Shown here piece after piece: positions 12,068 to 24,900 of a DNA stretch of 64,000 bases. The notes beneath the pieces were generated by a model. That model was not told the DNA's origin. It searched no databases and saw only the letters and a list, made by a program, of their open reading frames with translations. The stretch is taken from positions 20,249,192 to 20,313,191 of the forward strand of contig NC_092196.1 in NCBI RefSeq assembly GCF_043641665.1, written 5' to 3'. The DNA is from Enoplosus armatus. Lineage: Eukaryota; Chordata; Actinopteri; Centrarchiformes; Enoplosidae. Each line of letters opens with the position of its first letter. The stretch's first letter is position 1. The translations under genes were made by a program, and so were the position numbers.

Positions 12068-15000
12068 TTATCCTGAACTCTCATTTGCATGTATTAACGC
12101 AGGGGCAATTACGAACTCAAAAAACATCAACGCTGCTGACGTTAAAAATAAATCAATTACTCTTCGTTCCTATCATCAGGAAAAAAAAAAGTGGATCCAG
12201 GCTCGGAGAGGTGTTTTCAACTTTCCTCCCTCTGCCTTATTTACTCTGGTGTCTAAACCAGTAACCAGCTGCTGGGAAGGTTAAATGACATCCATCAACT
12301 GTCAGACAGCTGACCTGGGGATGAGGCTTTTCATTTTGACTTTGTAATAACAGCAGCTTCGCTCACAAAATGAGACGGATGACCTTGCGTGGTCCGTTTC
12401 GTAGGCTCCCCAAAGCTCTCTCATCGCAGGTATATAACAGGTGATGGGACTGTGTCATTTTCTCCACAGAGACGTGGCGGTAGTTCTGCTGTTGGAGGGG
12501 TAAGGAAGGAAGACGACGGGGTGCGTAGAGAGAGATGGCGGCTTGTTTCTGTCGACCGGTGGCTCAAAAGGGAGAAGTGACCCATGGTAGCTGATGCTAG
12601 GAGGTAGCCGGGGTCTCGGTGGGCTGCTGTGACTGCGCAGTTGTTGGGGTGGAAGTAAAAAACGCACTCCCGAAAGGCGCTCGCCATCTGGACATCGGCC
12701 CATGTCTGCAAATCAGCGATGTGAAGCCCCCGCCCCCTCGCTCGTGCCCGTGCGAAACATTACGATCGTACGCCCACTCGAAAATATACGCCAACACTCA
12801 CATCAGCCGCCCCGTCCTCTTACACCCCCCCCCCCCCTTCTTCCCCCTGTCTGCTGTTTTTGAAAGAAAAATGTGAGAGAAGAAAAAAAGCGAGGGAAAG
12901 AGTGCAGAGCCAGGGGCGGGCGGTGGAGAAAACCTCATTTCTTCCGGCGTGCTGCAGCGAGTGGGTTATTGAGGTGGCTGTAATTTGATAAGGAGAGGAA
13001 ACTCAATGGACTGTGAGCAAGTCAGCAGTTTGAGGCCAGTCACATTTCTGATGTGATGTGGAGGTGGCGCTGGTGATAGTGGAAGGAGGGATGGAGGGGG
13101 GAGCTAGAGAGGAAGTGAGGGAGAGGGGGAGGACAAAAAAAAGGGATTGAGGGACAGAGGGGAGAGGGCTTCCCTGCCATCGGAGGCCTTTCCTCTCCTC
13201 CATGGGAACACAGAGGAAAAGAGGAGCACTTATCCTCCTCAGGTCCGATTGTCTCTCGGACGGAGCCAGAGGCACATTCCCAGGCAGATGGCCCATATAC
13301 ATCGGCCTTATCACTTCTAATCTGGAGATCTCCCCACAGAGCCCCGCCAAACCCCTTCCCCCTTCTATTTCAAACGCTCACATCTTTATCCCTACCTTTC
13401 TCTCCGTGCTCTGAATTTCCACTCTCCTCACAAAGTCACTTTTTGTTGTTGTGGCTGTTTCTCGCTCGCTAGATAAGAGACACAAGTGTGATCAGCGGAA
13501 CCTTTGAAGTTCCCATAAATAATCGGGCAGCGTGGCCCACTCCGGAGCCCTCAGCTTCCAGTTCAGATCAAAGATTAGCCTCACGTCGGCCCCAGCCCTG
13601 GAATAAAGCACTTTATTGGATTCCAAAAGCTGGGCAAGCAGGCCCCTTTCTCTCTCACCGCGGGTCCCTCGTCAGACACAAGGCCCGAAGACTTTCACAC
13701 GCAGCCTATCGAGCTGTTTGTACTCCCAGGATCCACAAGAAAGAGAAAACAAGAAAGCCTGAACAATGCTGACTTTTTAATCAACACCACGTTCAGAGGC
13801 AATCAGCAACCAAGGCCTGATGTCTGAGAAATCTCTTTGTGGAAAAAAAAAAGAAAAATAGGACGGGGGGATTTTTGAAGTTACTGTTAAACAGGCTGTA
13901 AAATGCTCCCTCAGACCTGCGGGGCATTTGGATCTGGCGAGCCCATGCAGGCAGTCGGGGCTGTTCACACATGAGCAGGCTCTCTCATCTGGCCGAGGGC
14001 GAAGTCAATCTGGGCCCGGTGTTTGAGAATGGCAGCCCACCATTCAAAAGGTCGGCGCTGGGCTTCTCTGGCTCGTGGTCACACATCTATCCGGGTACGT
14101 TGCCGGACTACACTCCAGGTTAGAAAACTGGCCTGAGCCGATTCTCCGATGCCTGGCTAAAATGAACGCCGCCAGCATTTAGATGTCTGAGGAACTAAAG
14201 GGTAGGCTGGTCTGTTGTTAGCTGGTTAAAGACAGGGCTCACTGAGCCTTTTGTGAGGAATGAAAAACGATGTCCCTCTGCATGCTAGACTGCTCTGAGG
14301 AAGAAATGGCTGATGAGGGTGGGGGGGGGGGGGGTTGCAGCTCCTCCAAACCCTCAGAAGAGCAGAATTATCTTCCTTTATGTACCTCCCACTCGCCACC
14401 TTTCAATAAGTCTTCTGTACCACTCAACACCAAGAGTTACTGTCAAGACTTTACAGGTCTGCAGGAGCATCAACAACGCCGTGTAAAACATTAACAGGCC
14501 GGTTTAATATCCACATCCTCCATTGCTACAGCTCTCCTAACATTGCACATTTTTGACAATAGGTAATACTCAAATCTCTCTTCCAGAGCCTAAATCCCCA
14601 TAAAAACACATCTCATCGTGGCAGCTGTATTCTCTGGGGATTTGATGTTCATGTCATGAAAAGCCATACTGTGCGAGCACACTGAAGCGCCCACGCACAG
14701 ATTAGGCTGGTCATACCAGCTCTCTCTCAATTTTTACATTTTTTTCTTTTATTTTTTCCTTTTGAATTATACTTGGTAAACAGCTGAGGATTGTACCGAG
14801 GGGAGGGATTTTATGAGCAGGAGGAAATGTAATGACAATAATAAAAAAAATAAAATAAAAAAATAAACCCACCTCTGCAAGATGAAAATTGTTTCAACCT
14901 GAGAACCCTTTTAAAGGTGTACGGTGTGCAGAGGGAGGCTGACCGAGCCAAAGACGAGATGAAAAATAATTCTGTCAGCAGACACTTTCACCCCGTTGCA

Positions 15001-15138
15001 CTCCTAATTGATAAATGATGTCCATTCATTTTATCAAGGTCAGCGTACAATTAAAACATTCATGATTTATCAACCAATGAACAGAAACCAAAATCAGCAG
15101 GGATTGCAGGCAACAAACCTTGATGTTTGATGGCTTAA

Positions 15139-15164
15139 ACACACACACACACACACACACACAC
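15139..15164. repeat. (AC)13 microsatellite
   Basis: Thirteen AC units, simple sequence repeat. Confidence 0.9.
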
Positions 15165-18100
15165 TGTAGAGGAGTGTGACCTGAGCAGCTCGCTGGGGAT
15201 ATCAAATAACTCTCGGCCCAAAGTGACACTCCGGCTGCTGCTGCTGCTCCCAAGTGTGTGGACTCAGGATACACCTCTATCTCACATCTCCGACGGCCCG
15301 TCTGTATTTCGATATATGCTAATGTTTGCGTTGGTGCTTCACACGTCGGCAAGATTACAAGAGACAGTTGTTCCTTAAAATATTGTTAAACAGAATGTTT
15401 TACTTCTTAATCTTGAGATCTTTTTTTTTTTTTTTCTTTCTCTTTTGCAAATGTATCTGCTAAATTTCTGTAATAAAAAAAACAAACATCTTTTTTCAAA
15501 GTGTCTCTGCGCTAAATTCCATTAGCATTGCGGACATGATTTTAATAAAAATTTAACTCAACGTTCCCATATTAGTCACGCATTCTCTTTTACACGTTTT
15601 CTTTCCACACACGCTAGATAACTACCACATCATAATCCCAGAAATTAGAAGAAGCATGTGTGCTTCATGGTAATCTATGAGATAAAGCTGCACCATACCC
15701 AGCATGACAATAAATTAAACATACAGGCCAGTACAGTCATGCTACAGCCTCTTGTGCTTGTGCTTTTTGGTGGATTTCCAGTTTCAGAATCTGCATTACC
15801 TTTGCATATGAATTAAAAAGGTCATTACAAAGTCTCCTTTTTGATGTCTGAGTGATAAATAATATATATAAGCTTTTGCAAGATATGCTCTTTCAAGTTC
15901 TATCAGCGGATCTTTTCTTAATATATGCGCCACATTACTGTGCATGCACACCCTTTGGTGCACATCCCCCCATGCATACTCTAGATGTATGTTAATGACT
16001 TTAATGGGCTGTTCTGTTTCCATTTAATCAGAATCTAAGTTCTGGGATACAGCTGTGTGTTCAGCGGTGTCGAGGCATCGTGTTCAGGCCCAGCTGAACG
16101 CCGCTGCCGCCCGCTTCAAACCGCCACTCCTAGCTTCCCCGAGACCGGCCGAGACGCCTGCTTGAGTGCACTCTGCGAGGGTGTGTGTGTGTGTGTGTAG
16201 AGGGGGAGGTGTCAGGTTAAGTTTAATGTTCTTAAGAGAGAAATCTCAGTGTGAGAGAATGAAATATGAGAACCGTGCTTGATGTGTGGCGACTGCAGTC
16301 TTACAGTTTTCACCTCAGATGCTTTCGCTTCCTTGCTGCTTCAGTGAAGACTTGATAATGGGGCTTGCAGAGATTTCCCAACTTCCATCCTCCCATGTAT
16401 GCTTTGACTGCATGCCGCTGAGAAAGAACAAAAGAGACAGACAGGAATGCATTTGGCTGATTTCCTTATCAACTGTAATGAGTTGCCTCACATTTCAGCG
16501 TTTACTTCTGTTCTGCTCTCGTCTCCTTCCCCCGCCTCCTCTCTATCCTCCCTGTGGTGTTTCTTTGGCATTCCCTCCCCACTCCAGAGCAGCCCATCTA
16601 ACTGAACCTGATACTGAGATTTGTGCGGCTAATTCCCTGCACTCACACGGCTCAGTGTGGTGTCATAATTGGCACACCATTGATTTATGTCTCCTCTTAC
16701 AGCGCCCTGAATGGCTGATGAGTCGAGCTTCCTGTCATAATAGGCCTTGTCCAGGCCTCTCGCCGCTCGGCTGCTCACCACACTCCTTCCTGTCCTCCGC
16801 TATTTGTTGTGGCTGAAACCCGGCTGAAACTATGTTAATTTCCTTTTTACATGAGGACAACATGGGACAAGTGCTCATATTTTACCTTGGAGCTAATGAC
16901 ATTCTGTACATTTCGAATCATTAATGGGCTTTGAAAGCTGAAATGTCCACATTGTTCCAACTCTTTTAGCCAGTAATCACATCGCAGTAATGCCATGCAA
17001 GACTATACTAGAGGTTAATTGCTTGAGAGCGTTGTTTTGTTCATTGAAAAGTGAGACATAATCTTTGCCAGGCTGACCCATGTTAGGGCCGGAGAGGGAT
17101 TTTGAAGTGCGCTCTCTTTCTCATATGGGCAACCAGCAGGGGACCATGGCTCCTGCTGGGAGCTGGGCTTTCCCCGGGGTCCGCTGTAATCTCATTGTCC
17201 CACAGTAGGGAATGGAGAGAGGAGGTGGAGATGAGGGCTGCAGCCCTGGGGAGTCCCAGGCTCCACTGAGAGCACTTGTTCCATCTTCCCACCTCACTCT
17301 GCGCTGCTAAAAATGCTAAAAGTAAGCAGTAAAGATGCTCTCGTCATCACAACTGCTCCTTTGCAAGCTCTGCCCTCATTGATTTGTTTGTTAGATCTGA
17401 TGAGGAAGGAATTGTGCCCGATGAAATGAAGACGTTGTCCACGCCTTCTGCTAGGTTTTGATGACTTTGAACATATTTGTGACATGCTGCTGTTGTTGTT
17501 GTTGTCTGTTTGGCACTTCCCAACATGACCTTATTATAACACTCTGCCCACGAGCACAGAAACCACCAGACACACTGGAACATCAACGAACAAAACAATC
17601 CATATTGAGGCTATGTGAATTGACACATTTATGAAAAATGTATTGAAAGCTCTAAGCTATGTCGATGGTAAGAATAGCACAACAGTATATTCTGCCTTGA
17701 TGTTGTTGTTTTTTTTCATCATGCTTGCATTTCATTAAAGTTTCAGTTGCTGGCTTTAAGAAATCAGATACCATCACAAAGGCAGTAGATGCTTTGGGAT
17801 CAGACTGAAGAAGATGAAGCTGAGGGTCGGCCGGGTTCGGAGTGGTGAGCTGGAGATGGCGAGCAAAGCTAAGATCAGTGGAGGGCTCAGCCTCGGGCGT
17901 GGCCCTGCCTCTTCAAACTCCCTGCGTTCGCGGAGCTGCCGATCGGACAGGCGGGGCTCGGCCCAGAGCTGTCAGGCAGGAGTCAGGGCATCCGTGGGAG
18001 GCTGTGCGAGAGCAGCAGCACGTGGCTAGGAAGGGAAGAAAACAGCGTGGAAGGAGAGGAGGAAGGAAGGAGTGGCAGGGAGGCAGGCAGAAAAACCCCA

Positions 18101-20723
18101 GACCTTGTGTTTCTAAAGCCCAGCTCATACATTGCTAATGCCTGGAGTAATATGGGTTCATTCATAATGGATAAACCCTTGGCCCCTGCTCGCAAAGTAT
18201 ATCATGCGCACTGTAAAGAGGTTAAAGATTGGGTTGTGTTTGCCAGGAATGTGGCGACCACTTCTGGCCCATGCATTAGCGTATGCTATTGCCGTGAATG
18301 TGGGATGCAGGGAGGGGCCACTGCATTACAGGCCTGGAGGCCTGGGGGTCCTGGTATACAGACAGTCAAAGGTAACCCAGATCAGGATATCTCAACTGAC
18401 CCGCTGCATTTGGAGGATTTAGTCAGTTCTAGCCTGTGTTTTAGTTGGGCTTTTTGTTTTTCTGTTATTTAAGGCTGCAACATTAGTTAGGTACAAAAGG
18501 GTGGGTGGGCCTTTCATTTCATAACACTCTGACGACAGTATCACAGGGTTTGCATTGTGTTGTGCAGGAGGCTGCGTGGCTGTCAGCCGCACATGCCACA
18601 GATCAGTCAGTGCTGCTGGGTGGTTCTCTGCAGCCCACCATCTGCTACTTCACCAAAAAACAGCAGTCCCCGAGGCCGCTTTTAGCTTCAACTTAATCGA
18701 CAGTTGAGAACACACGCGATTAAAAATACAGTAGATACGATTTAGGAAAGGTTTAACCTCAGCATCGGTGGAACTCTCAGCATCACCGCCACTGAACTCT
18801 GGCTGTGCGCTGATAGCTGGGCCGAACACGGTGCAGTGCAGAGGAGGTGAACTGCTTTTGAAGACAGAGCATCGGTAAAACACTTCTTCCCCCTTTTTCT
18901 TCTGTCCCTGTGTTTCTCTTTTACCTTGGTGACTGTGCACATAAATCAGCACTCCTGTTTGGCCCCATTACCGAGCACTTCCTCCGCCACCATCCGGCCT
19001 CCTCCTCCACTGCTCCGCTGCCTAAACAATGCATGAACCTCTCAAAGGGCAAAATGCTGTACCACTTAGCAAATGCATATTTTATAGTGTGTAAAACTAC
19101 GTACAGCCTGCCTTTTGACTGGCCCCCTTTTTGCAAATCCGCCCCCTCCTGCTGCTGGAGGCCCTGGGATGCGTTGATATTTGATTGGTTCTCCTTCAGG
19201 GTCAAAGATCATCCCAAGTCTTCTGCCACATAACATCTGGCGCTTCTTTAAGTAGCATCCCAATGAGCTCTCTGGATAAGGCGCAGTGCTTTGGTGCCTT
19301 GAATGTGTTGTAATTTCATTTCATATAATCGCATCAAGCCCTTGATGCATCTTGTCAGATTACATACAGCACAGTGTTGTCCAAATGGGGGGCAAGACTG
19401 TAAAGAGTCCAATAAAAGCTGAGAGAACTTATGAGAATAATGTATCACAGAATTGTGGTTGTGGCTTCATTTACGCCCACAAGCCCGCCTGCTCATGTTC
19501 TGTGGTCCCATAATTCTCAAGCAATCATCCAGAAGCCTCCGTAATGCTCTGCCTTTCAGTCGGGGATCACTGAGCATTCTCCTTAGGTCAGTGGTCTTTG
19601 GGTTAATGATCTTATTACGGCGCCACAGCTTTCAGTATTAGATGTCTGTTTGCGAGGGATTGAGACACAACATGATCTCTCGTCCCTTTCGCACCTCTGT
19701 TTTGTTGCCTTCTTCTACAGTGTCCACCCTCCCCTCCCCTCCCCTCCCCCCGCCCGCCACTCTTTTACTCGTCACACTGCTGTGTGTGTGTGTGTGCAGA
19801 AGAAACTTTCTGCCTCTCTGCAACTTACCCACATACCTCACCTCTTTGGCCTCCATTTCCGCCTTTCCTCCCTCGCCCCATCCCATCTCTCCAATTCCCC
19901 CCTTTCTCTGTTTTTTTTCTACCCATCTCTTTCTTTCAATTTCTCTCCCTCTCCCTCTCCCCACCGCTCTCTCTCTGCTGATCGATATTTGGGGCTGAAT
20001 TGGCTGAAAGGGGAAAAGAGGCCTGTAAAATTGAGGAGACAGGCTGTTGGAGGGTAGCCAGCCTATATCCCTGGCTTGTTTATGCTTCAGGAATGATTCC
20101 CAATACCAGATAACCTGCAGAAAAGTCAGCATGTGTCTGTCTTGAGGGATGGCCACGGATCCGCCAATTTCTAATTATCGGCCAGCCGACCACGTATCCA
20201 AACAGTATTTATTGTTATTAAAAATGTTAATTGCATTCTGAATCAGGCTGCTTCCCGTGTTCGTTTTATGTAATACTAATGAGGAATGAGGTTTTTACAT
20301 CAGGTTGTACGCTAAAAGTAAGATGGAGGAGTCTGTTCAGGTCAGTTGCTGGAATGTTCTGTCCAGTCTTTGCACTGTGGCGCTCTATATCTGTGTGTGC
20401 GTGCACAAAGGGGCCCCTTGGGGAGTTTGTCTTTCTCTATTTGTGTTTGTCAGGGGATTTTTTGAGGCAAACACACACTTCATCACTTTGACATTGATTA
20501 AAAATACATGGCCCTATTCTCAGGGACAGTCAGTGCACAAATCAGCACAGTGTTCAGTTCAGCACTCGCAGTCCAAAGCTCTCCGGCCTCTGCTCCTCCG
20601 GTCTTAGCATCCAGGCCTATATCGTTTAATTGCAGTGCTGCTCTGGGCAGCGTAACGGCAGCTCATAGGGCTGTGGGCGCACATCCATCCGTCACCGCGC
20701 TCTGCCACGGTCCACCGCTCGCG

Positions 20724-20748
20724 CACACACACACACACACACACACAC
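20724..20748. repeat. (CA)n microsatellite
   Basis: About 12 CA units, simple sequence repeat. Confidence 0.9.
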
Positions 20749-21130
20749 GCTCACTCTATCCAATCAAGTTTAAGACAATGCTCAGTGTGATCGTCATTTT
20801 TAAGAGCAGTCGGAGAAACCCGCCCGCGATGACCATCCTCTCCTTCTCATCGAGCAGCTTCACCTGAGGTCCGACGCAGACGCCGACGAGCTGCAGCGCC
20901 ACTTTGTTGTTTCTGCGCTTTGTTGCTTTGCCTCCCTCTGCCTCCACTTTGTCCCCTCCTCTATCCTCATTCCTCTCTTCGTTCAGTCCCCGAGTGCCTC
21001 TCTTGTTTCCTTTGGCTCATCTGTTAAGTGGGAGATAAACCTCAGTTAGCTTGTGTGGAAGTCTCTTCAGTGGGGACAATGTTATCTGAGATGCAGCAGT
21101 ACTCTGAGAAGCACAGAAAGGTATATGCTT

Positions 21131-21152
21131 GTGTGTGTGTGTGTGTGTGTGT
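21131..21152. repeat. (GT)11 microsatellite
   Basis: Eleven GT units, simple sequence repeat. Confidence 0.9.
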
Positions 21153-21659
21153 TCATACTTGCGTGCATACACTCTCAGGTGTGTGGTGCCCTCGCGGTTT
21201 GTTCACTGTTGTGGTTATGAGGACGAGCGTACCCACTTCCTCCCTCAGCTAATGCAGCCCTTCCCACTCATCCCACCGCCTTCCACTCTTGGAGCGTCTG
21301 GTGTGGTCATCCGTGCCTAATGGGCTTACGTCGGGGTCCGTTTTCAAGCTTTGCCAGCAGAATTGTTGCTCCATCAGTTGGTGCGGGGGCCATTTTGCCG
21401 GGATAGCTGGGTGGTGGTAACTCAGGCAGGGCAATTAGAGGGTATACGGAGGGGTAACACATCCACTTCTCCCCCTGCTCCTCATCACGGCGCTGGGGTG
21501 GTGTGCTGCCGATCGATGGCTGGACCTAGAGGGTGAGTGGGGTTGCTGATTAGGGAGGGATCGGTTGGAGAGCCCCGGAGAGGCCACAGCCACTTCTTTT
21601 CCTCTGTCGTTCTCACTTCACTATCTCCACCTCAGACGTTCTTGCCCCCATTTGAAAGC

Positions 21660-21661
<2 letters not shown>

Positions 21662-21722
<61 letters not shown>

Positions 21723-21730
21723 GTGTGTGC
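21662..21730. repeat. (GT)n microsatellite
   Basis: About 34 GT units with one C interruption near 21718, the longest dinucleotide tract of the window. Confidence 0.95.
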
Positions 21731-21872
21731 ACTACCTTTACCCTGACATCAGTGTGACATGGCACTTAATGGACTCTGCCATGTGAAACAAGCACCCTCA
21801 GTTAATTACCTTGCCAAGGCCCTGGCCTTTCTGGAGCAGTTCATTCCCACTTGGGCAGGGACTGCTCCTGCA

Positions 21873-21901
21873 TGTGTGTGTGTGTGTGTGTGTGTGAGAG
21901 T

Positions 21902-21934
<33 letters not shown>
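21873..21934. repeat. interrupted (GT)n microsatellite
   Basis: Two GT tracts of about 12 and 15 units separated by a short GAGAGTCA spacer. Confidence 0.95.
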
Positions 21935-21938
<4 letters not shown>

Positions 21939-24900
21939 AATGCACGTGTGAGTGCACGAGCTCCCCATTGTTACTCTAATCCTCTGAAGTTGAATCAGAT
22001 TCAGGCTCTTCCCTCTAAAAACAAGTGTTTTGTTGTTGCTTTTGCGCAAATGCAGCAGGCTGAGGCTAGAGGCGAGGCGCTAACAAAGAGCCACAGATAC
22101 AGTAAAGCTGGAGGCTATTCTGGGAGTGGAGGGCTGCAGTGGTACACTTCCTGAATAAGCTTGCCTCCCTGGCTTCATTCATGTGTCGATTAGCATTGAG
22201 TCCTCTCTGTAAAATCGCACATTTGAATAGAACTGACAAACACTTTGTCAACAGTTGCACAAATGTCCCTTTTCCAATCTATCTGTGTACTTCAGTGAGT
22301 TTTGGGTGAAGAGCTCCTTGAAACGTTGAATTCTTAGCAGATCTGTTTTAATATGCTTAGTATTTTACACAAATATGTTGTTCTTTATTTTATTTTCCTT
22401 TAATCTATATGCATATGTTGCAGCGGGGAATTAGGCTTTTTCTCCCTTCTCAGTTATTCATTCTTCGTCGGCCCTGCTGACAAAGCAAACAAATGTCTGT
22501 GAGATGTTGGGCTACATTCTCGGGTTGATTGCCGAAGCGCAGGTGGTGTGGAATAAAATATTTAATGGCATTCTCTGAATCTACACATAGCACAGAGTAC
22601 GCTGTGAAGTCCAGTCCATATGTCGCAGAAGTAAACAAATCCCACAATTTCATGTAGCTGTGCACCGACTGCGCACCACCGGTTCATGTATAATAATATG
22701 TGAGTTCATGAAAACCAACAGCAGCCGTCTCAAACATCTCTGATGTATTCAGGCAGCTCGTCGACATCAACACCAAAGGCTTTGAAGGTTTACTAGCAAA
22801 GCTAGGTCAGCTACTTTTACTAATTTTCTTCTACATGAAAAAGAAATGGTGCATCCGCAAGTTTGTAATAACCTTAATGTTTAAGACAACACATGGAAGT
22901 TAGGATGAACTCTCACTCCGCCTCAGTCTGCATTTGTATCGCTGAAGTGAAAATAAATAAAGACCATGTGAACAACGGCTGTATCCTTCTGACATCTTTG
23001 GTGCATTCAAACATCCACTACGTCAGTCCAACTTTTCAAACAGTGGACTCTGAAATAAATAATAATATCCAATGATAATAAACTGTATTTTTAAATAGAA
23101 CCTTTCGCAGAAGAAATACATTTCAAAATGCTTTAATAATAATGATAATAACAATAATACCTGTCAGCACTCTCTGCCTTCCTGCTTGGTACGCAACAAA
23201 AACAAAGTTCAAAATTCAGTCAATGGTGACAAACTGCGACGTCCCGTCAGACCTCGCGGTCCCACTTTCTGTCACCTGGATGTTTTATATTCGGCCTCAG
23301 AGCGATAGCTCCCTTCCCTCCCTTCAGATGTTTTAGTGGGGCTGCCCTGTGTTTATCTCTGAATTACAGGTTGGGCCTCTAAACACACTTTATATGCTGT
23401 TGTCATCAGCTTGCTGAGATTTCTGAGAAGTGGCAATTTTCAGCCGAAATCAAAAAGAAGTATCGATTGACGGAAAGTTCAACTCCCAGAATGAAGTATG
23501 GATGTGATTTGAAGGCTTGGAACTGAACTAAGGCACTTTGATCAGGAAATCTGAGGAGGCAACAATTGTGACATGGTTGTCTTCGCAGCAGATGAAAGGA
23601 GAGTAGAGGTAGTTTTTATTTTTTTTCTGCCTCCATCGTGCGTTTTACAGTAAACAGCCTCTGACAGAGCTTCCATCTCTCTTTGAGATGCATGTTATCC
23701 AGGATTCAATCAAACTGGAATTCTGAAAAAACTATCTTTTAATTAGTTCATTGTACTTCGCTGCTTAGTCGAGATTAAATTTCGTAGACACAGACAGCAG
23801 CTTTCATGTTCGGAGGTTTCATGGATTCTCTCTGAATGTGCCTTCTTTATTACTCATAAACTTCACAATGGAGTCCAACGTGTGCCAGCCCAAAGTTAGC
23901 AAACCTCTCCATCTCCCCAGTTGTTCTATTCGTCATGGCTGATTATACAGCATGGACTGCCAAAGTAGAGTGAGGCCAGGCTTTACCTCTGTCATTACCA
24001 TAGTGTGGATATACACTACATCAGCTCTCTTTCAAACTTCCAGGCTGGTGGCAGGCAGGAGAGACTTTGCTGCTGGGCACTGCTGTACAGGGCGTCAACC
24101 ACCTTCATTAATGATGCAGGAGACACTACCTCTTCTCTTGCCAAGACAGACAGAGGGAGAGGAGAAGGGCCCCTGAAATGAACAGCCCCATGGGTTAGCC
24201 TCTAACAATGCCCCCCCCCCCCGCCCTCGCGCACGCCCCAACACTCTTCGCCTGCCTGCAGACTCAGTCCAACTCCCCGTCTACCTCTTCCTGTCCGTCT
24301 CCCACCGCAGCCAGGTTGAACCTGAGCCGGTCCCAGAGCAGCAGAAGGGGGAGGCAGGTGAGGGGGAAAGGGAAGGAGGTAGAGTGACAGATAGCGGTTA
24401 AGGATGCTGACCGGAGCCTCAACCGCACTTTACCGGCCAGAGAGATAAGCGACATCCTGTTGGATTGGCACTCGTGAGGGGAGCTGGTCTTCTTTTCTGC
24501 ACCGCCATTCATCTCTTCTTCCACACGTCGTAGTTCGGCTGGATCAACTTGTGCATGCGTGGTTATTTTCACCTGATGCAGTTTGTGCAGACAAAAAATT
24601 AATCCAGAAAAAAAGTTGCTTTTATTTTTGTGACTGCCCTCTGGCCTTCTTTTATCAAAGGAGCTGAATGTACCAATTTGTTGCTCTGCCATGATTAGAT
24701 AACAACACGCTGTTATTCTGAGGATGTCATATTTTTATATCTTATGCAACCATATGTAACACCGCCCCCAACAGTAAATACCTGTAAGCTCTCTGGCTGC
24801 TGCGACTACCTGAACCTCGCAGCATTCATGTTCCTTCGAAAATAGATATGTGGCCATTTTATTTTTTTTTGTTGCTTTCAGGAAACTGATCCGCAGTCTC

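Larger units (their letters stand above)
8949..21130 (+). other. intron 1, second part; no gene seen
   Basis: This is intronic sequence without a supportable gene. It holds a G18 run at 11193-11210, GT tracts at 11800-11833, 12009-12067, 16181-16198 and 19781-19796, CA tracts at 15139-15164 and 20724-20748, a G14 run at 14321-14334, a C13 run at 12825-12837, a T-run near 15421-15435, and C/T-rich blocks near 19725-19980. The 176-codon frame at 16286-16816 has no recognisable domain and is judged a chance frame. The block at about 16880-17080 is repeat-free and rich in ATTA/TAAT motifs, as in many vertebrate conserved non-coding elements, but this is not proven. Confidence 0.6.

Noticed and set aside
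16286..16816. 176-codon plus-strand frame
   Set aside because: Second longest frame in the window (one codon shorter than 37978-38511) but with no recognisable domain, no splice or promoter context, and low-complexity proline/serine/cysteine stretches. Length is plausible by chance in 64 kb.
19638..20156. 172-codon minus-strand frame and overlapping plus frames
   Set aside because: Driven by CT/GA-rich simple sequence at 19725-19980, giving artificial Arg/Glu/Gly or Ser/Pro/Leu runs on both strands.
23060..23160. Retroelement tail with 'TTTATTTATATAGCACCTTT'-like motif
   Set aside because: Only a loose match in AT-rich DNA; too degraded to call without a repeat-library search.
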